DNA of 36,228 nt, from positions 1 through 36,228 of the forward strand of contig VGDO01000037.1 in assembly GCA_016869645.1 (NCBI GenBank). Reading direction: 5' to 3'. The position numbers were made by a program, and so were the translations under genes. This DNA is from Alphaproteobacteria bacterium. GTDB taxonomy: Bacteria > Pseudomonadota > Alphaproteobacteria > SHVW01. The notes beneath the pieces were generated by a model, which searched no databases, had not been told where the DNA came from, and saw only the letters and a list, made by a program, of their open reading frames with translations. Shown here piece by piece: positions 7,678-14,982 of this stretch. Each line of letters opens with the position of its first letter. The stretch's first letter is position 1.

Positions 7678-8163
7678 CTAACCGCCGAGCACCCTGGGCT
7701 TCCAGCCGGACTCCCAGGAGAAGACCGTCACATTGAGAATGAGATCGACGTCGCTGCCGTTCGATGCCATGGGCAACGCAATCACTTCGAGACTCTGCAC
7801 CTGGCGCAAATGGGGCAGGACCGGCGTGCCCTTGCGCCAGTTGGGCTCGCCCCGCTCGATCAGCGGCGCCAAGAAGTCCAACACCTTCTCCAGGGTCTCG
7901 GCATCGTAGGTCTCGTCGAGCCACAGGCCGACGCGCGCCTTGGCACCGGCCTGCTGGACGTGGGTGCCGAGCAGACGGCAGCGAAAGCGCAGCGGTTCGC
8001 GCTGCACGTCGAGCATCCAAAGGTTTGGCAGCAAGCGGGGCACGTCGATCGGATCGAAGTGCTGGCGACCGGGCAGCAACCCTTTGCCCGGTGCCATGCG
8101 GCGCCAATGCTCCAGCGCGAGCTGGATCTGCGGATGCATCGCATTGATGTCGGGCAAGGGCAT
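7678..8163 (-). CDS. PAS_5-family protein
   Basis: The 161-residue protein matches the pattern of the mainly alphaproteobacterial PAS_5 family: PGKGLLPGRQHFDPIDVPRLLPNLWMLDV, then RFRCRLLGTHVQQ, a GLWLDETYDA segment and a C-terminal strand pair. Members look like single PAS sensor domains with no output domain, and their ligands are unknown. The ATG at 8163 is chosen because AGGA lies six bases upstream. An in-frame TTG at 8181 would add six residues. It sits 127 bases downstream of the nucleotidyltransferase-like gene. Confidence 0.8.
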   Translation of the reverse strand: MPLPDINAMHPQIQLALEHWRRMAPGKGLLPGRQHFDPIDVPRLLPNLWMLDVQREPLRFRCRLLGTHVQQAGAKARVGLWLDETYDAETLEKVLDFLAPLIERGEPNWRKGTPVLPHLRQVQSLEVIALPMASNGSDVDLILNVTVFSWESGWKPRVLGG

Positions 8164-8290
8164 GTCGCGTCCTGGCGCCAATATCGCGGCGCATCACCCT
8201 CCGCGGAAGCCGGGGCCACCACTGGTCGGCCCAGTTGACAGGAAAATCCTTGAGACTTCGTGAAGATGGCAGAGCCTTGGCCGCCACGCG

Positions 8291-8854
8291 TCATCCAGAC
8301 CCTAAGGTCACCCTTGGCCAGGATCGAATCCACCCTTTGGTGTCAATGCGTTGCCGAATTTGGCCAGGTTTGCGTCGGCCGGCGGCGGTGGGCCGCAGGA
8401 CCATGTCGAGAAGATCGGAAAGCCCATAGGGCGCCAACAGTTCAGGACCTTCCGCGCCAAGCCGGATCGCAACGCAGGTCGGCGTCTCGAGCCAGTGGGC
8501 GAGCGCATCCGCAGTGTCACGGTAGGGCGCGTCACCGTTGCGCAGGTGCATGCGCGCCTGGTTGCGCACCGACCACGGCAGACCCGGCATGGCGGCGCCA
8601 AGCAGGCGCTCCCAGTGCGCATCGACCGCGGCGCCGTGCTGCCGCGCGTCGAAGTAGATCACATCGATGTCGGCAAGCGGCGTCGGCATGAGATGACCGT
8701 GCAATGCATCCCACACCGGGGCGCGCACGAAGCCGGCGCCGATCCAGCAATCGGGCAAGTCGAGATCGCGCAGGATCTCGAGCGCCGCGCGCCGCCACGG
8801 CGCGGCCGAGGCAAGAGCGATGACGTCGTCGCGGGTCGACGGGCGGCCGACCAG
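8291..8854 (-). CDS. Nucleotidyltransferase-family protein (NTP_transf_6 type), start codon unusual
   Basis: The core LPDCWIGAGFVRAPVWDALHG, followed by ADIDVIYFD with the two acidic residues expected of a nucleotidyltransferase, and the tail KGWIRSWP match the NTP_transf_6 (formerly DUF925) family of about 190 residues. Substrate unknown. The usual family N-terminus is present in frame (STRDDVIALASAAPWRRAALEIL), but no ATG or GTG precedes it. Candidates are CTG at 8854 or ATT at 8866, the latter overlapping the permease stop. The first conventional alternative, TTG at 8758, would remove about 32 conserved-looking residues. The product is 187 aa from CTG. It follows the importer genes without a gap, so it is probably co-transcribed and translationally coupled. 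Confidence 0.78.
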   Translation of the reverse strand: MVGRPSTRDDVIALASAAPWRRAALEILRDLDLPDCWIGAGFVRAPVWDALHGHLMPTPLADIDVIYFDARQHGAAVDAHWERLLGAAMPGLPWSVRNQARMHLRNGDAPYRDTADALAHWLETPTCVAIRLGAEGPELLAPYGLSDLLDMVLRPTAAGRRKPGQIRQRIDTKGWIRSWPRVTLGSG

Positions 8855-8861
8855 GGCAGTT

Positions 8862-9584
8862 TCAATGAGCGAGCGCCGCGGCCGGCGTGGCCACGACGGG
8901 CGCGTCGCGCAGATGAGGCGACAGCCAGTGCTCGAGCCATTTTACGAGCCGAGTCAGCATGAAGTTGATCATCAAATAGATGACCCCGGCGACCACGAGT
9001 ATCTCGACCGCACGATAGGACTGCGAGATCAGGCGCTGGGCGATACCGGTTATCTCCAGCATGGTGATGATGCTGGCGAGCGAGGTAGCCTTCACCATGA
9101 GAATCATCTCGTTGCCGTATGCCGGCAGCGCCTGGCGGATGCCGATCGGCATCGTGATGCGGCGAAACAGCAGCCAACCGGACATGCCGGCCGCGCGCGC
9201 CGCCTCGATTTGCCCCCAGGGCACGGACTGCAACCCGCCGCGAATGATCTCGCTGCCATAGGCCCCCGTGTTGAGCGTGAAAGCGAGGATCGCGCACCAG
9301 TAGGGCTGGCGCAGGAATACCCACAGGAAGCTCTCGCGTATCCACTCGAACTGCCCGAGGCCGTAGTAGATGAGGAACATCTGGACCAAGAGCGGCGTGC
9401 CGCGGAATACGTATACGTATCCATAGGCGATCCCCGACGCCAAGCGCCACCGCGACAGCCGGATCAACGCAACAAACACCGCCAGCACGAAGCCGACCGC
9501 GAGCGACAGGGAAACCAGCTGCGCCATCAAGGGCACGCCGGTGAGCAGCTCAAGGAAGGTAGACCAGTAGAAATCGATGTCCAT
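8862..9584 (-). CDS. Polar amino-acid ABC importer permease (HisM/ArtM type)
   Basis: An inner-membrane permease of the His/Glu/Gln/Arg/opine family, 240 residues. It has the family EAA-loop consensus in GQIEAARAAGMSGWLLFRRITMP and the preceding FTLNTGAYGSEIIRGG, plus the FRGTPLLVQMFLIYYGLG segment. It pairs with the HisQ-like permease encoded 12 bases upstream on the same strand. Substrate class (polar or basic amino acid, or opine) is from family knowledge; the exact substrate is not readable. Confidence 0.92.
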   Translation of the reverse strand: MDIDFYWSTFLELLTGVPLMAQLVSLSLAVGFVLAVFVALIRLSRWRLASGIAYGYVYVFRGTPLLVQMFLIYYGLGQFEWIRESFLWVFLRQPYWCAILAFTLNTGAYGSEIIRGGLQSVPWGQIEAARAAGMSGWLLFRRITMPIGIRQALPAYGNEMILMVKATSLASIITMLEITGIAQRLISQSYRAVEILVVAGVIYLMINFMLTRLVKWLEHWLSPHLRDAPVVATPAAALAH

Positions 9585-9596
9585 GATGCGTACCGT

Positions 9597-10301
9597 CTAT
9601 GCCCGACGCATGCCGCGCATTGAGCGGTCCTCGGCGCGCTGGAACGCATAGGTCGACAGCGTCGTCAGCACGAGATAGAGCACGGCCGCGGCGGCATAGA
9701 AGGTGAATGGCTTCTTGGTCGAGCCGGCTGCGATGGTCGACTGGCGCATGATCTCGACCAGACCGGTCACCGAGATGAGCGCGGTTTCCTTGAGTGCCAA
9801 TTGCCAGACATTGCCGAGACCTGGCAGCGCGTAGCGCAGCGCCTGGGGTGCGAGAATGCGCCGGAACAACAGGAGCCGGCTCATGCCGACCGCGCGAGCC
9901 GCCTCGATTTCTCCCTTGGGGATTGCCAGCACCGCGCCGCGAATCACCTCCGTCGAATAGGCTCCGGACAAGATCGCGATGGCAAGCGCGCCGATCGTGA
10001 ACGCGTTGATGCCGACAAATCCGCTGGTCCCGAGCCACTTGTTCGCCACGTAGGTGACCAACGCGCTGCCGCCGAAATAGAATAAGTAGATAACGAGCAG
10101 ATCGGGCACGCCGCGCATGATCGTCGTATAGCCGTCGGCAATCGCGCGCAGCCAGCCATGGCGCGACAGCTTGGCCGCCGCGCCGAGTGAACCGAAGACC
10201 AGGCCCAGCAGGAAGGCAGCGGTCGCGACCGCAAGCGTCATCAGCGTGGCGAAGAAAAGCTCGTCGCCCCAGCCCTTATCGCCCCAACTCAGCAGTTCCA
10301 T
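9597..10301 (-). CDS. Polar amino-acid ABC importer permease (HisQ/ArtQ type)
   Basis: A 234-residue permease, partner of the gene that follows. It contains the MRGVPDLLVIYLFYFGG segment, AYSTEVIRGAVLAIPKGEIEAARAVGMSR (EAA loop) and LALKETALISVTGLVEIM, all typical of HisQ-like proteins. The gene follows the binding-protein gene after 71 bases that hold an intrinsic terminator-like hairpin, so its expression is likely lower than that of the binding protein. Confidence 0.92.
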   Translation of the reverse strand: MELLSWGDKGWGDELFFATLMTLAVATAAFLLGLVFGSLGAAAKLSRHGWLRAIADGYTTIMRGVPDLLVIYLFYFGGSALVTYVANKWLGTSGFVGINAFTIGALAIAILSGAYSTEVIRGAVLAIPKGEIEAARAVGMSRLLLFRRILAPQALRYALPGLGNVWQLALKETALISVTGLVEIMRQSTIAAGSTKKPFTFYAAAAVLYLVLTTLSTYAFQRAEDRSMRGMRRA

Positions 10302-10319
10302 GGTGCAATGCGCGCAAGG

Positions 10320-10353
10320 AAAAAGGCGGCCGCCGACCGGCTCGGCGACCGCC
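10320..10353 (-). terminator. Intrinsic terminator or attenuator between binding protein and permeases
   Basis: On the - strand a 12-bp stem (10353-10342 with 10336-10325, one G-U pair, 5-base loop) is followed directly by five Ts (10324-10320). This is a standard intrinsic terminator shape placed inside the operon, so partial read-through would give much binding-protein mRNA and less permease mRNA. Such stoichiometric control is known for ABC importers. Confidence 0.8.
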
Positions 10354-10372
10354 CTTTTCGATTGTCAGACGT

Positions 10373-11224
10373 TCACTCCTGCGGAGTGACGTTGAACTTG
10401 AACCACTTCATGGACAGGTTCTGGATCGTGCCGTCCTTGCCGGCGGCGACGATCGCCTTGTCGAACTCGGACAGCAGCTGCGCATCCGCCTTGCGGATGC
10501 CGACGCCGACGCCCGTGCCGAACAGGCCGCCAACGAAGCCCGGACCGACGATCGTCATGTCCTTGCCTTCGGGCTTGTCGAGCATCGGCTTCCAGTAGGC
10601 CTGGGAGGCGAGCGCCGCGTCGATGCGGCCCGCGGTCAGGTCGAGGTCATGCTGCTCCGTCGTCTTGTAGGGACGAACTTCCGCGATGCCCTTGAGGTAG
10701 GTCTCCAGGAAGTTGGCGTGGGTCGTGCTCACCTGCACGCCGACGATCTTGCCCTTGAAGGCCGCCTTGACGGCATCGATCGCCTTCTGGGTCTCCGGCG
10801 TCATGGTCTTAAGCGAGTAAACCTTCGTGTCGAGCGGCAGCGCCTTGGTGAGCGGGCTCGACTTGAGAACCACGAACTGGGCCGGCGTGGCGGCGTAGGG
10901 TGTCGAGAAGTTGATGACTTCCTTGCGCTTGTCGGTGATCGACATGCCAGCCATGATCGCGTCGTATTTGCCGGCATTGAGCGCGGGAATGATGCCGTCC
11001 CAATCCTGCGCGACGATCTCGCACTGCGCGTTCATGCGCTTGCACAGGTCGTTGGCGAGATCGACCTCGAAGCCGGCGAGCTTGCCCGACGGATCGGTGA
11101 AATTCCACGGCGCATAGGCGCCTTCGGTGGCGATCTTGACCTTCTTGGCCTGGCCGAAAGCCGGCGTGCCGACCAGCGCAGCGACGGCGGCGACCGCCAG
11201 GACCGACAAGAGACCCTTTTTCAT
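10373..11224 (-). CDS. Polar amino-acid ABC importer, periplasmic binding protein (SBP_bac_3)
   Basis: A 283-residue extracellular solute-binding protein family 3 member. It has a signal peptide (MKKGLLSVLAVAAVAALVG, cut after AFGQA), then KIATEGAYAPWNFTDPSGKLAGFEVDLAN and CEIVAQDWDGIIPALNAGKYD, which are the HisJ/ArgT-type signatures for polar or basic amino acids. The start ATG at 11224 is preceded by GAGGAAAGGG; an in-frame upstream ATG at 11272 would add 16 charged residues before the signal peptide and is rejected. The ATPase gene lies 82 bases upstream. Confidence 0.93.
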   Translation of the reverse strand: MKKGLLSVLAVAAVAALVGTPAFGQAKKVKIATEGAYAPWNFTDPSGKLAGFEVDLANDLCKRMNAQCEIVAQDWDGIIPALNAGKYDAIMAGMSITDKRKEVINFSTPYAATPAQFVVLKSSPLTKALPLDTKVYSLKTMTPETQKAIDAVKAAFKGKIVGVQVSTTHANFLETYLKGIAEVRPYKTTEQHDLDLTAGRIDAALASQAYWKPMLDKPEGKDMTIVGPGFVGGLFGTGVGVGIRKADAQLLSEFDKAIVAAGKDGTIQNLSMKWFKFNVTPQE

Positions 11225-11306
11225 GTGAAGCCCTTTCCTCGTCTTTCGATCTCGGGGATTATCCCTTAACACCCAGGATCGACCGGCGCGTGCCGGGGGG
11301 TCAAGG

Positions 11307-12143
11307 TCAAATGTGGCTCTGGATGAACTGCCGGCAGCGCTCGGAACGCGGGTTGCCGAACACCTGGGCGGGCGGCCCCTCCTCCTCGATGCGGCCCTGG
11401 TGGAGATAGATCGCGCGGTTCGACACCTCGCGCGCGAAGCCGATCTCGTGAGTGACGATCAGCATGGTGCGACCTTCCTCCGCGAGCTGGCGGATGACGC
11501 GCAGCACCTCGCCGACCAGCTCGGGATCGAGAGCGGAGGTCGGCTCGTCGAACAGCATGACCTGCGGCTTCATGGCGAGTGCGCGTGCGATCGCGGCGCG
11601 TTGCTGCTGCCCGCCGGAAAGGTGCGCCGGATAGTGGTCGCGCTTGTCGGCGATGCCGACCTTGTCGAGGATCGCGTTCGCTTCGGCGACGCACTCCGGA
11701 CGCGGTCGCTTCTGCACATGGACGGGCGCTTCGATCACGTTCTCCAAGATCGTCAGATGGGACCACAGATTGAAGCTCTGGAAGACCATGCCGAGCCGGC
11801 TGCGGATGCGGTCGACCTGGCTCTGGTCCTCAGGCATGGTGCGGCCATTGCGCCCGGTGCGCATGCGGATCAGCTCGCCGCCGACGCGCACCTCGCCGGC
11901 ATCCGGCACCTCCAGCATGTTGATGCAGCGGAGCAGCGTGCTCTTGCCCGAGCCGCTTGCCCCGATGATGGCGATGACGTCACCCTCATGTGCATCGAGC
12001 GAGACGCCCTTCAGGACCTCCAAGGTGCCGAAGCTCTTGTGCAGGTCGACGACGCTGAGCGCCTCGGTGCTGCGCTGCGCTCCCTCCCTCGGCACAGCCG
12101 GGGGGGAGCCGGAGCGGATGCCCCCGTGGCTTTGCATTTCCAT
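11307..12143 (-). CDS. Polar amino-acid ABC importer ATPase (HisP type)
   Basis: The ATPase of the polar amino-acid importer. Walker A is GASGSGKST, the signature is LSGGQQQRAAIARAL and Walker B is VMLFDEPTSALDPE. The HisP-like insertion RTGRNGRTMPEDQSQVDRIRS lies between Walker A and the Q-loop (MVFQSFNLW). Length is 278 from the ATG at 12143; the in-frame ATG at 12137 has better spacing to AAGGA. The first 25 to 30 residues (GGIRSGSPPAVPREGAQ region) are not family sequence and are encoded by DNA that looks like an intergenic repeat. This is the first gene of the importer unit, 75 bases after ccmI on the same strand. Confidence 0.92.
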   Translation of the reverse strand: MEMQSHGGIRSGSPPAVPREGAQRSTEALSVVDLHKSFGTLEVLKGVSLDAHEGDVIAIIGASGSGKSTLLRCINMLEVPDAGEVRVGGELIRMRTGRNGRTMPEDQSQVDRIRSRLGMVFQSFNLWSHLTILENVIEAPVHVQKRPRPECVAEANAILDKVGIADKRDHYPAHLSGGQQQRAAIARALAMKPQVMLFDEPTSALDPELVGEVLRVIRQLAEEGRTMLIVTHEIGFAREVSNRAIYLHQGRIEEEGPPAQVFGNPRSERCRQFIQSHI

Positions 12144-12195
12144 TCCTTCAGGCCCCCTTCCCGACCTCCCCCGTCCAGGTGCCGGGAGAGGACGT
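12063..12195. repeat. REP-like GC-rich palindromic DNA around the HisP start
   Basis: Two blocks flank the start of the ATPase gene: 12081-12110 (CTCCCTCGG-cacag-CCGGGGGGGAG, imperfect dyad) inside the first codons, and 12148-12195 (CCCCCTTCCCGACCTCCCC and a matching GGGAGAGG end) just upstream. Both have the purine/pyrimidine block style of dispersed intergenic repeats found in many proteobacteria. That they are repeats in this genome cannot be shown from one window. Confidence 0.45.
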
Positions 12196-12218
12196 TCCGC
12201 TACTGTCGGAACCTTGCA

Positions 12219-13925
12219 CTAATTGTTCAGACTGTCGATCCGGCGCTTGATCTCGGCGTAGCCGGGCGAGCCGGGCTGGGTCTTGGCGAGCAGCCGGGTC
12301 CAGAGTTCACGCGCGCCCGCCTTGTTGCCGGCGGCGGCCTCGGCGAAGCCGACATGATAGAGCGCCTCGGCATGGTCCGGATCAATGGCGTGGATGCGGC
12401 GCATGGTCGCGACGAAGGCGGGCGGCACCTTGGCGGGATCGCCGTCCTCGGGATAGAGCGAACGGGCGTAATCGAGCTGCACGTCGACCCGATCTGGCGC
12501 CAAGGCCGCCGCCTGGGCGTGCGCCGCCTGCGCTTTGGCGCGCTCGCCCAGCACGCCCCATGAGCGCGCCAGCCGACGCCAGCCTTCGAGGTCATTCGGA
12601 TTGTCGGCCAGCCGCGCCTCCAGCCCTTCGACCATGCCGCGGATCATGGCCGTGCGGTCCTGCGGCGCCATGCGCCCGGCTGCCTCGATGTCCGATTGGG
12701 TCGGTCCGCGCGGCGTTGGCGTCGCACCGGGCCGGGTGCCGGACGGCGCCGGAGCGACAGATGCTGCCCCTGACGCAAGCGCGTCGGCGCTCGCCTGTGC
12801 AGCCCGCGCCTTCTCGTGCTCGCCGAGCACGCCCCAGGAGCGCGCCAAGCGGCGCCAGCCTTCGAGGTCGTTCGGATTGTCGGCAAGCCGCGCCTCGAGC
12901 CCTTCGACCATGCTGCGGATCATGGCCTGGCGGTCCTGCGGCGACATGCGTCCGGCCGCCTCGATGTCGGCCTGGCTCGGGCCGCGCGGCGTGCCCGAGC
13001 CGGCTCCCTGGGCCGCAGGCGCTTGCGTCACTGGCGCTTGGGCCATGGAAGGCAGCCGCGGAGCCGGCGACGGGCGCGCGAGATCGGCGCCCGACGACTT
13101 CGCGACCTCGGCCATGCGCGAGCGCAGGCCCTGGAGCCACGGCGCGTCTGGCGGCGAATCCGCCTCGAGAGCGCGCCAGCGCGCGAGGCCGCCCTCGGCA
13201 TCGCCCGCCTGCACCATGGCGAGACCGACATAGTAGCGCGCACGCGCATCGTCGGGCTGCGCACGCAGCACCTCTTCGAACCCGGCGCGCGCCGGTGGCG
13301 TGACCACCCCGTCGGCGGCATAGACCAGGGCCTCCGCATAGGCCGACAGCACCTCGGGATCGCCCTGCGACTGTTCGACGGCGCGGCGGTAGGCTTCGGC
13401 ACTGTCGGCGCGCCGGCCGAGCACGGCGTAGGATCGCCCGAGCATCATCCAGCCCTGGAGATCGTTGGGGTTGGCCGCGAGCCGGTCGCGCAACCCCTCC
13501 ACCATGGCGCGGATCTGCGCCGACTCCGCCATGGCGCCGGTGCTGAGATCGCGACCGGCGAGCGGCTGGTCGGGCTTATCGGGCGATCCGACGCCGAGGT
13601 AAAAGATGAAGGCAAGCGCCGGCAGCGCCACGGCGACCGAGGCGGCCGAGATGCGCGCGCCTTTCGGGTTGATCTTGCGTCCCGCGGGTGCGCGGTCAAC
13701 CGAGGCCGCAAGCATGCGCCGCTCGACCTCGATGCGTGCGGCTGCCGCCTGCTCCTCGCTCAGCAGGCCGCCCGCGCGGTCGCGCCCGATCTCGGCCAGC
13801 TGGTCCTTGTAGACGTTGATGCCGTAGTCGGCGCGCTCGGCAGCCGTCGCCTCCGCTGCAAAGACCGCGCGCCAGACGAGCAGGATCACGACGGCGCTCA
13901 GCACGACGATGGCAAGCCAGAGCAT
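12219..13925 (-). CDS. ccmI: Cytochrome c maturation protein CcmI with TPR domains and an internal duplication
   Basis: CcmI (CycH) presents apocytochrome c to the haem ligation complex. The N-terminus has the expected two membrane helices (residues 1-22 and about 90-115) around a cytoplasmic leucine-zipper-like segment (INVYKDQLAEIGRDRAGGLL). TPR units follow in the periplasm (LQGWMMLGRSYAVLGRRADSAEAYRRAVEQ and later copies). Length is 568 residues, longer than many CcmI proteins, because a module of about 70 residues containing MVEGLEARLADNPNDLEGWR occurs twice, 92 residues apart. Its ATG overlaps the ccmH stop (ATGA, 13922-13927 region). It is the last gene of the ccm operon. Confidence 0.93.
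   Translation of the reverse strand: MLWLAIVVLSAVVILLVWRAVFAAEATAAERADYGINVYKDQLAEIGRDRAGGLLSEEQAAAARIEVERRMLAASVDRAPAGRKINPKGARISAASVAVALPALAFIFYLGVGSPDKPDQPLAGRDLSTGAMAESAQIRAMVEGLRDRLAANPNDLQGWMMLGRSYAVLGRRADSAEAYRRAVEQSQGDPEVLSAYAEALVYAADGVVTPPARAGFEEVLRAQPDDARARYYVGLAMVQAGDAEGGLARWRALEADSPPDAPWLQGLRSRMAEVAKSSGADLARPSPAPRLPSMAQAPVTQAPAAQGAGSGTPRGPSQADIEAAGRMSPQDRQAMIRSMVEGLEARLADNPNDLEGWRRLARSWGVLGEHEKARAAQASADALASGAASVAPAPSGTRPGATPTPRGPTQSDIEAAGRMAPQDRTAMIRGMVEGLEARLADNPNDLEGWRRLARSWGVLGERAKAQAAHAQAAALAPDRVDVQLDYARSLYPEDGDPAKVPPAFVATMRRIHAIDPDHAEALYHVGFAEAAAGNKAGARELWTRLLAKTQPGSPGYAEIKRRIDSLNN
12498..12989 (-). repeat. Tandem duplicated module inside ccmI
   Basis: Copy A (about 12989 down to 12776) and copy B (12713 down to about 12500) encode near-identical segments of about 70 residues beginning PRGP(S/T)Q(A/S)DIEAAGRM. 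They are offset by exactly 276 bases, or 92 codons. Stretches of more than 25 residues are identical, and the nucleotide sequences are also very similar, which points to a recent duplication or ongoing gene conversion. Confidence 0.85.
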
Positions 13926-14422
13926 CAGGCGCTTCCGTCCTTGGCTCGGCTATCGCCCTGCGCATCGAGCAAGGCATCGAGCCGCCGGCGCTCGTCGGCG
14001 CTGAGCGGTTCCGGCGCCGCGGGCGCGCGCCGGCGCCGCGAGAAGAAAACCCCGACCGCGACCGCGCCGGCGACAAGGATCGCCGCGGGGCCGAACCACA
14101 GCGCGTAGGTCGCCGGCTTCATCGGCGGCGACAGGCGGACGAAGTCGCCATAGCGCGCAACCAGAAACTCCATGATGCGCTCGTCGCTGTCGCCGGCAAC
14201 CAGGCGCTCGCGCACGATGACCCGGAGGTCGCGCGCCAGGCTCGCATTGGAGTCGTCGATCGACTGGTTCTGGCAGACGAGGCAGCGGATGTCCTGGCTG
14301 AGCGCGCGGGCGCGCGCCTCGAGCCTGGGATCCTTGAGCACTTCGTCCGGCTCGACGGCCAAGGCGGACCCTAGGCCGGACAGCGACAGGACCAGGCCGA
14401 ACATCGCGAGCCAGCGCGTCAT
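13925..14422 (-). CDS. ccmH: Cytochrome c maturation protein CcmH (thiol-reducing subunit)
   Basis: CcmH keeps the CXXCH cysteines of apocytochrome c reduced for haem attachment. The 165-residue protein has a signal peptide (MTRWLAMFGLVLSLSGLGSA) and the family motif LRCxxCQNQ-like RCLVCQNQSI with C47 and C50. A C-terminal membrane helix (ALWFGPAAILVAGAVAVGVFF) is followed by a cytoplasmic tail with RRRRAP. The open frame continues upstream, but the ATG at 14422 overlaps the ccmG end and starts a proper signal peptide. Confidence 0.94.
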   Translation of the reverse strand: MTRWLAMFGLVLSLSGLGSALAVEPDEVLKDPRLEARARALSQDIRCLVCQNQSIDDSNASLARDLRVIVRERLVAGDSDERIMEFLVARYGDFVRLSPPMKPATYALWFGPAAILVAGAVAVGVFFSRRRRAPAAPEPLSADERRRLDALLDAQGDSRAKDGSA

Positions 14423-14982
14423 CGTCCGAGCTCGCGCAGCTTGGGCAGAATGACCTTGTCCAGGTCCTGCGGCATGATCGGTCCGACATGGCGGTAGCGG
14501 ATGCGGCCCTGGCGGTCGATGATGAAGGTCTCGGGCACGCCATAGACACCCCATTCGATGCTGGCGCGACCGTCGCGGTCGACGCCGATGCGGCGATAGG
14601 GATCGCCCAGCTCGGCGAGCCAGCGCTTGGCATCCTCGGGCCGGTCCTTGTGGTTGATGCCGTAGAGCGGCACCTTCTCGTTGTTGGCGAGCCGGATCAG
14701 GATGGGATGCTCGACGCGGCAGGGTGCGCACCACGAGGCGAAAACATTGACCAGCGCCACCTCGCCTCCGAGGTCCGCCGTGCGCAAACCCGGCTTGTCG
14801 TCGAACAGCGGCGGCAACGCAAAGCTCGGCACGGGCTGGTCGATCAGCACGGAGGGCAGCTTGCGCGAGTCGCGCTGCAGGCCGAGATAGAAATAGCCGG
14901 CGATCGCGATGAACGCGACCAGCGGCACCAGGTAGACAAGACGCCGGAGATCCATGAACAGGTTCCGGGTCGCCTCAGGCAC
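14419..14982 (-). CDS. ccmG: Cytochrome c maturation thiol:disulfide oxidoreductase CcmG (DsbE)
   Basis: A membrane-anchored periplasmic thioredoxin-like protein that reduces CcmH or apocytochrome c. It has one N-terminal membrane anchor (LVYLVPLVAFIAIAGYFYLG), then the DsbE pattern PSFALPPLFDD and active site FASWCAPCRVEHP (C85, C88). The cis-proline region GVYGVPETFIID is present. Length is 187 residues from GTG at 14982, which overlaps the ccmF end by 8 bases; an ATG at 14955 (residue 10) is the alternative start. Confidence 0.94.
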   Translation of the reverse strand: MPEATRNLFMDLRRLVYLVPLVAFIAIAGYFYLGLQRDSRKLPSVLIDQPVPSFALPPLFDDKPGLRTADLGGEVALVNVFASWCAPCRVEHPILIRLANNEKVPLYGINHKDRPEDAKRWLAELGDPYRRIGVDRDGRASIEWGVYGVPETFIIDRQGRIRYRHVGPIMPQDLDKVILPKLRELGR

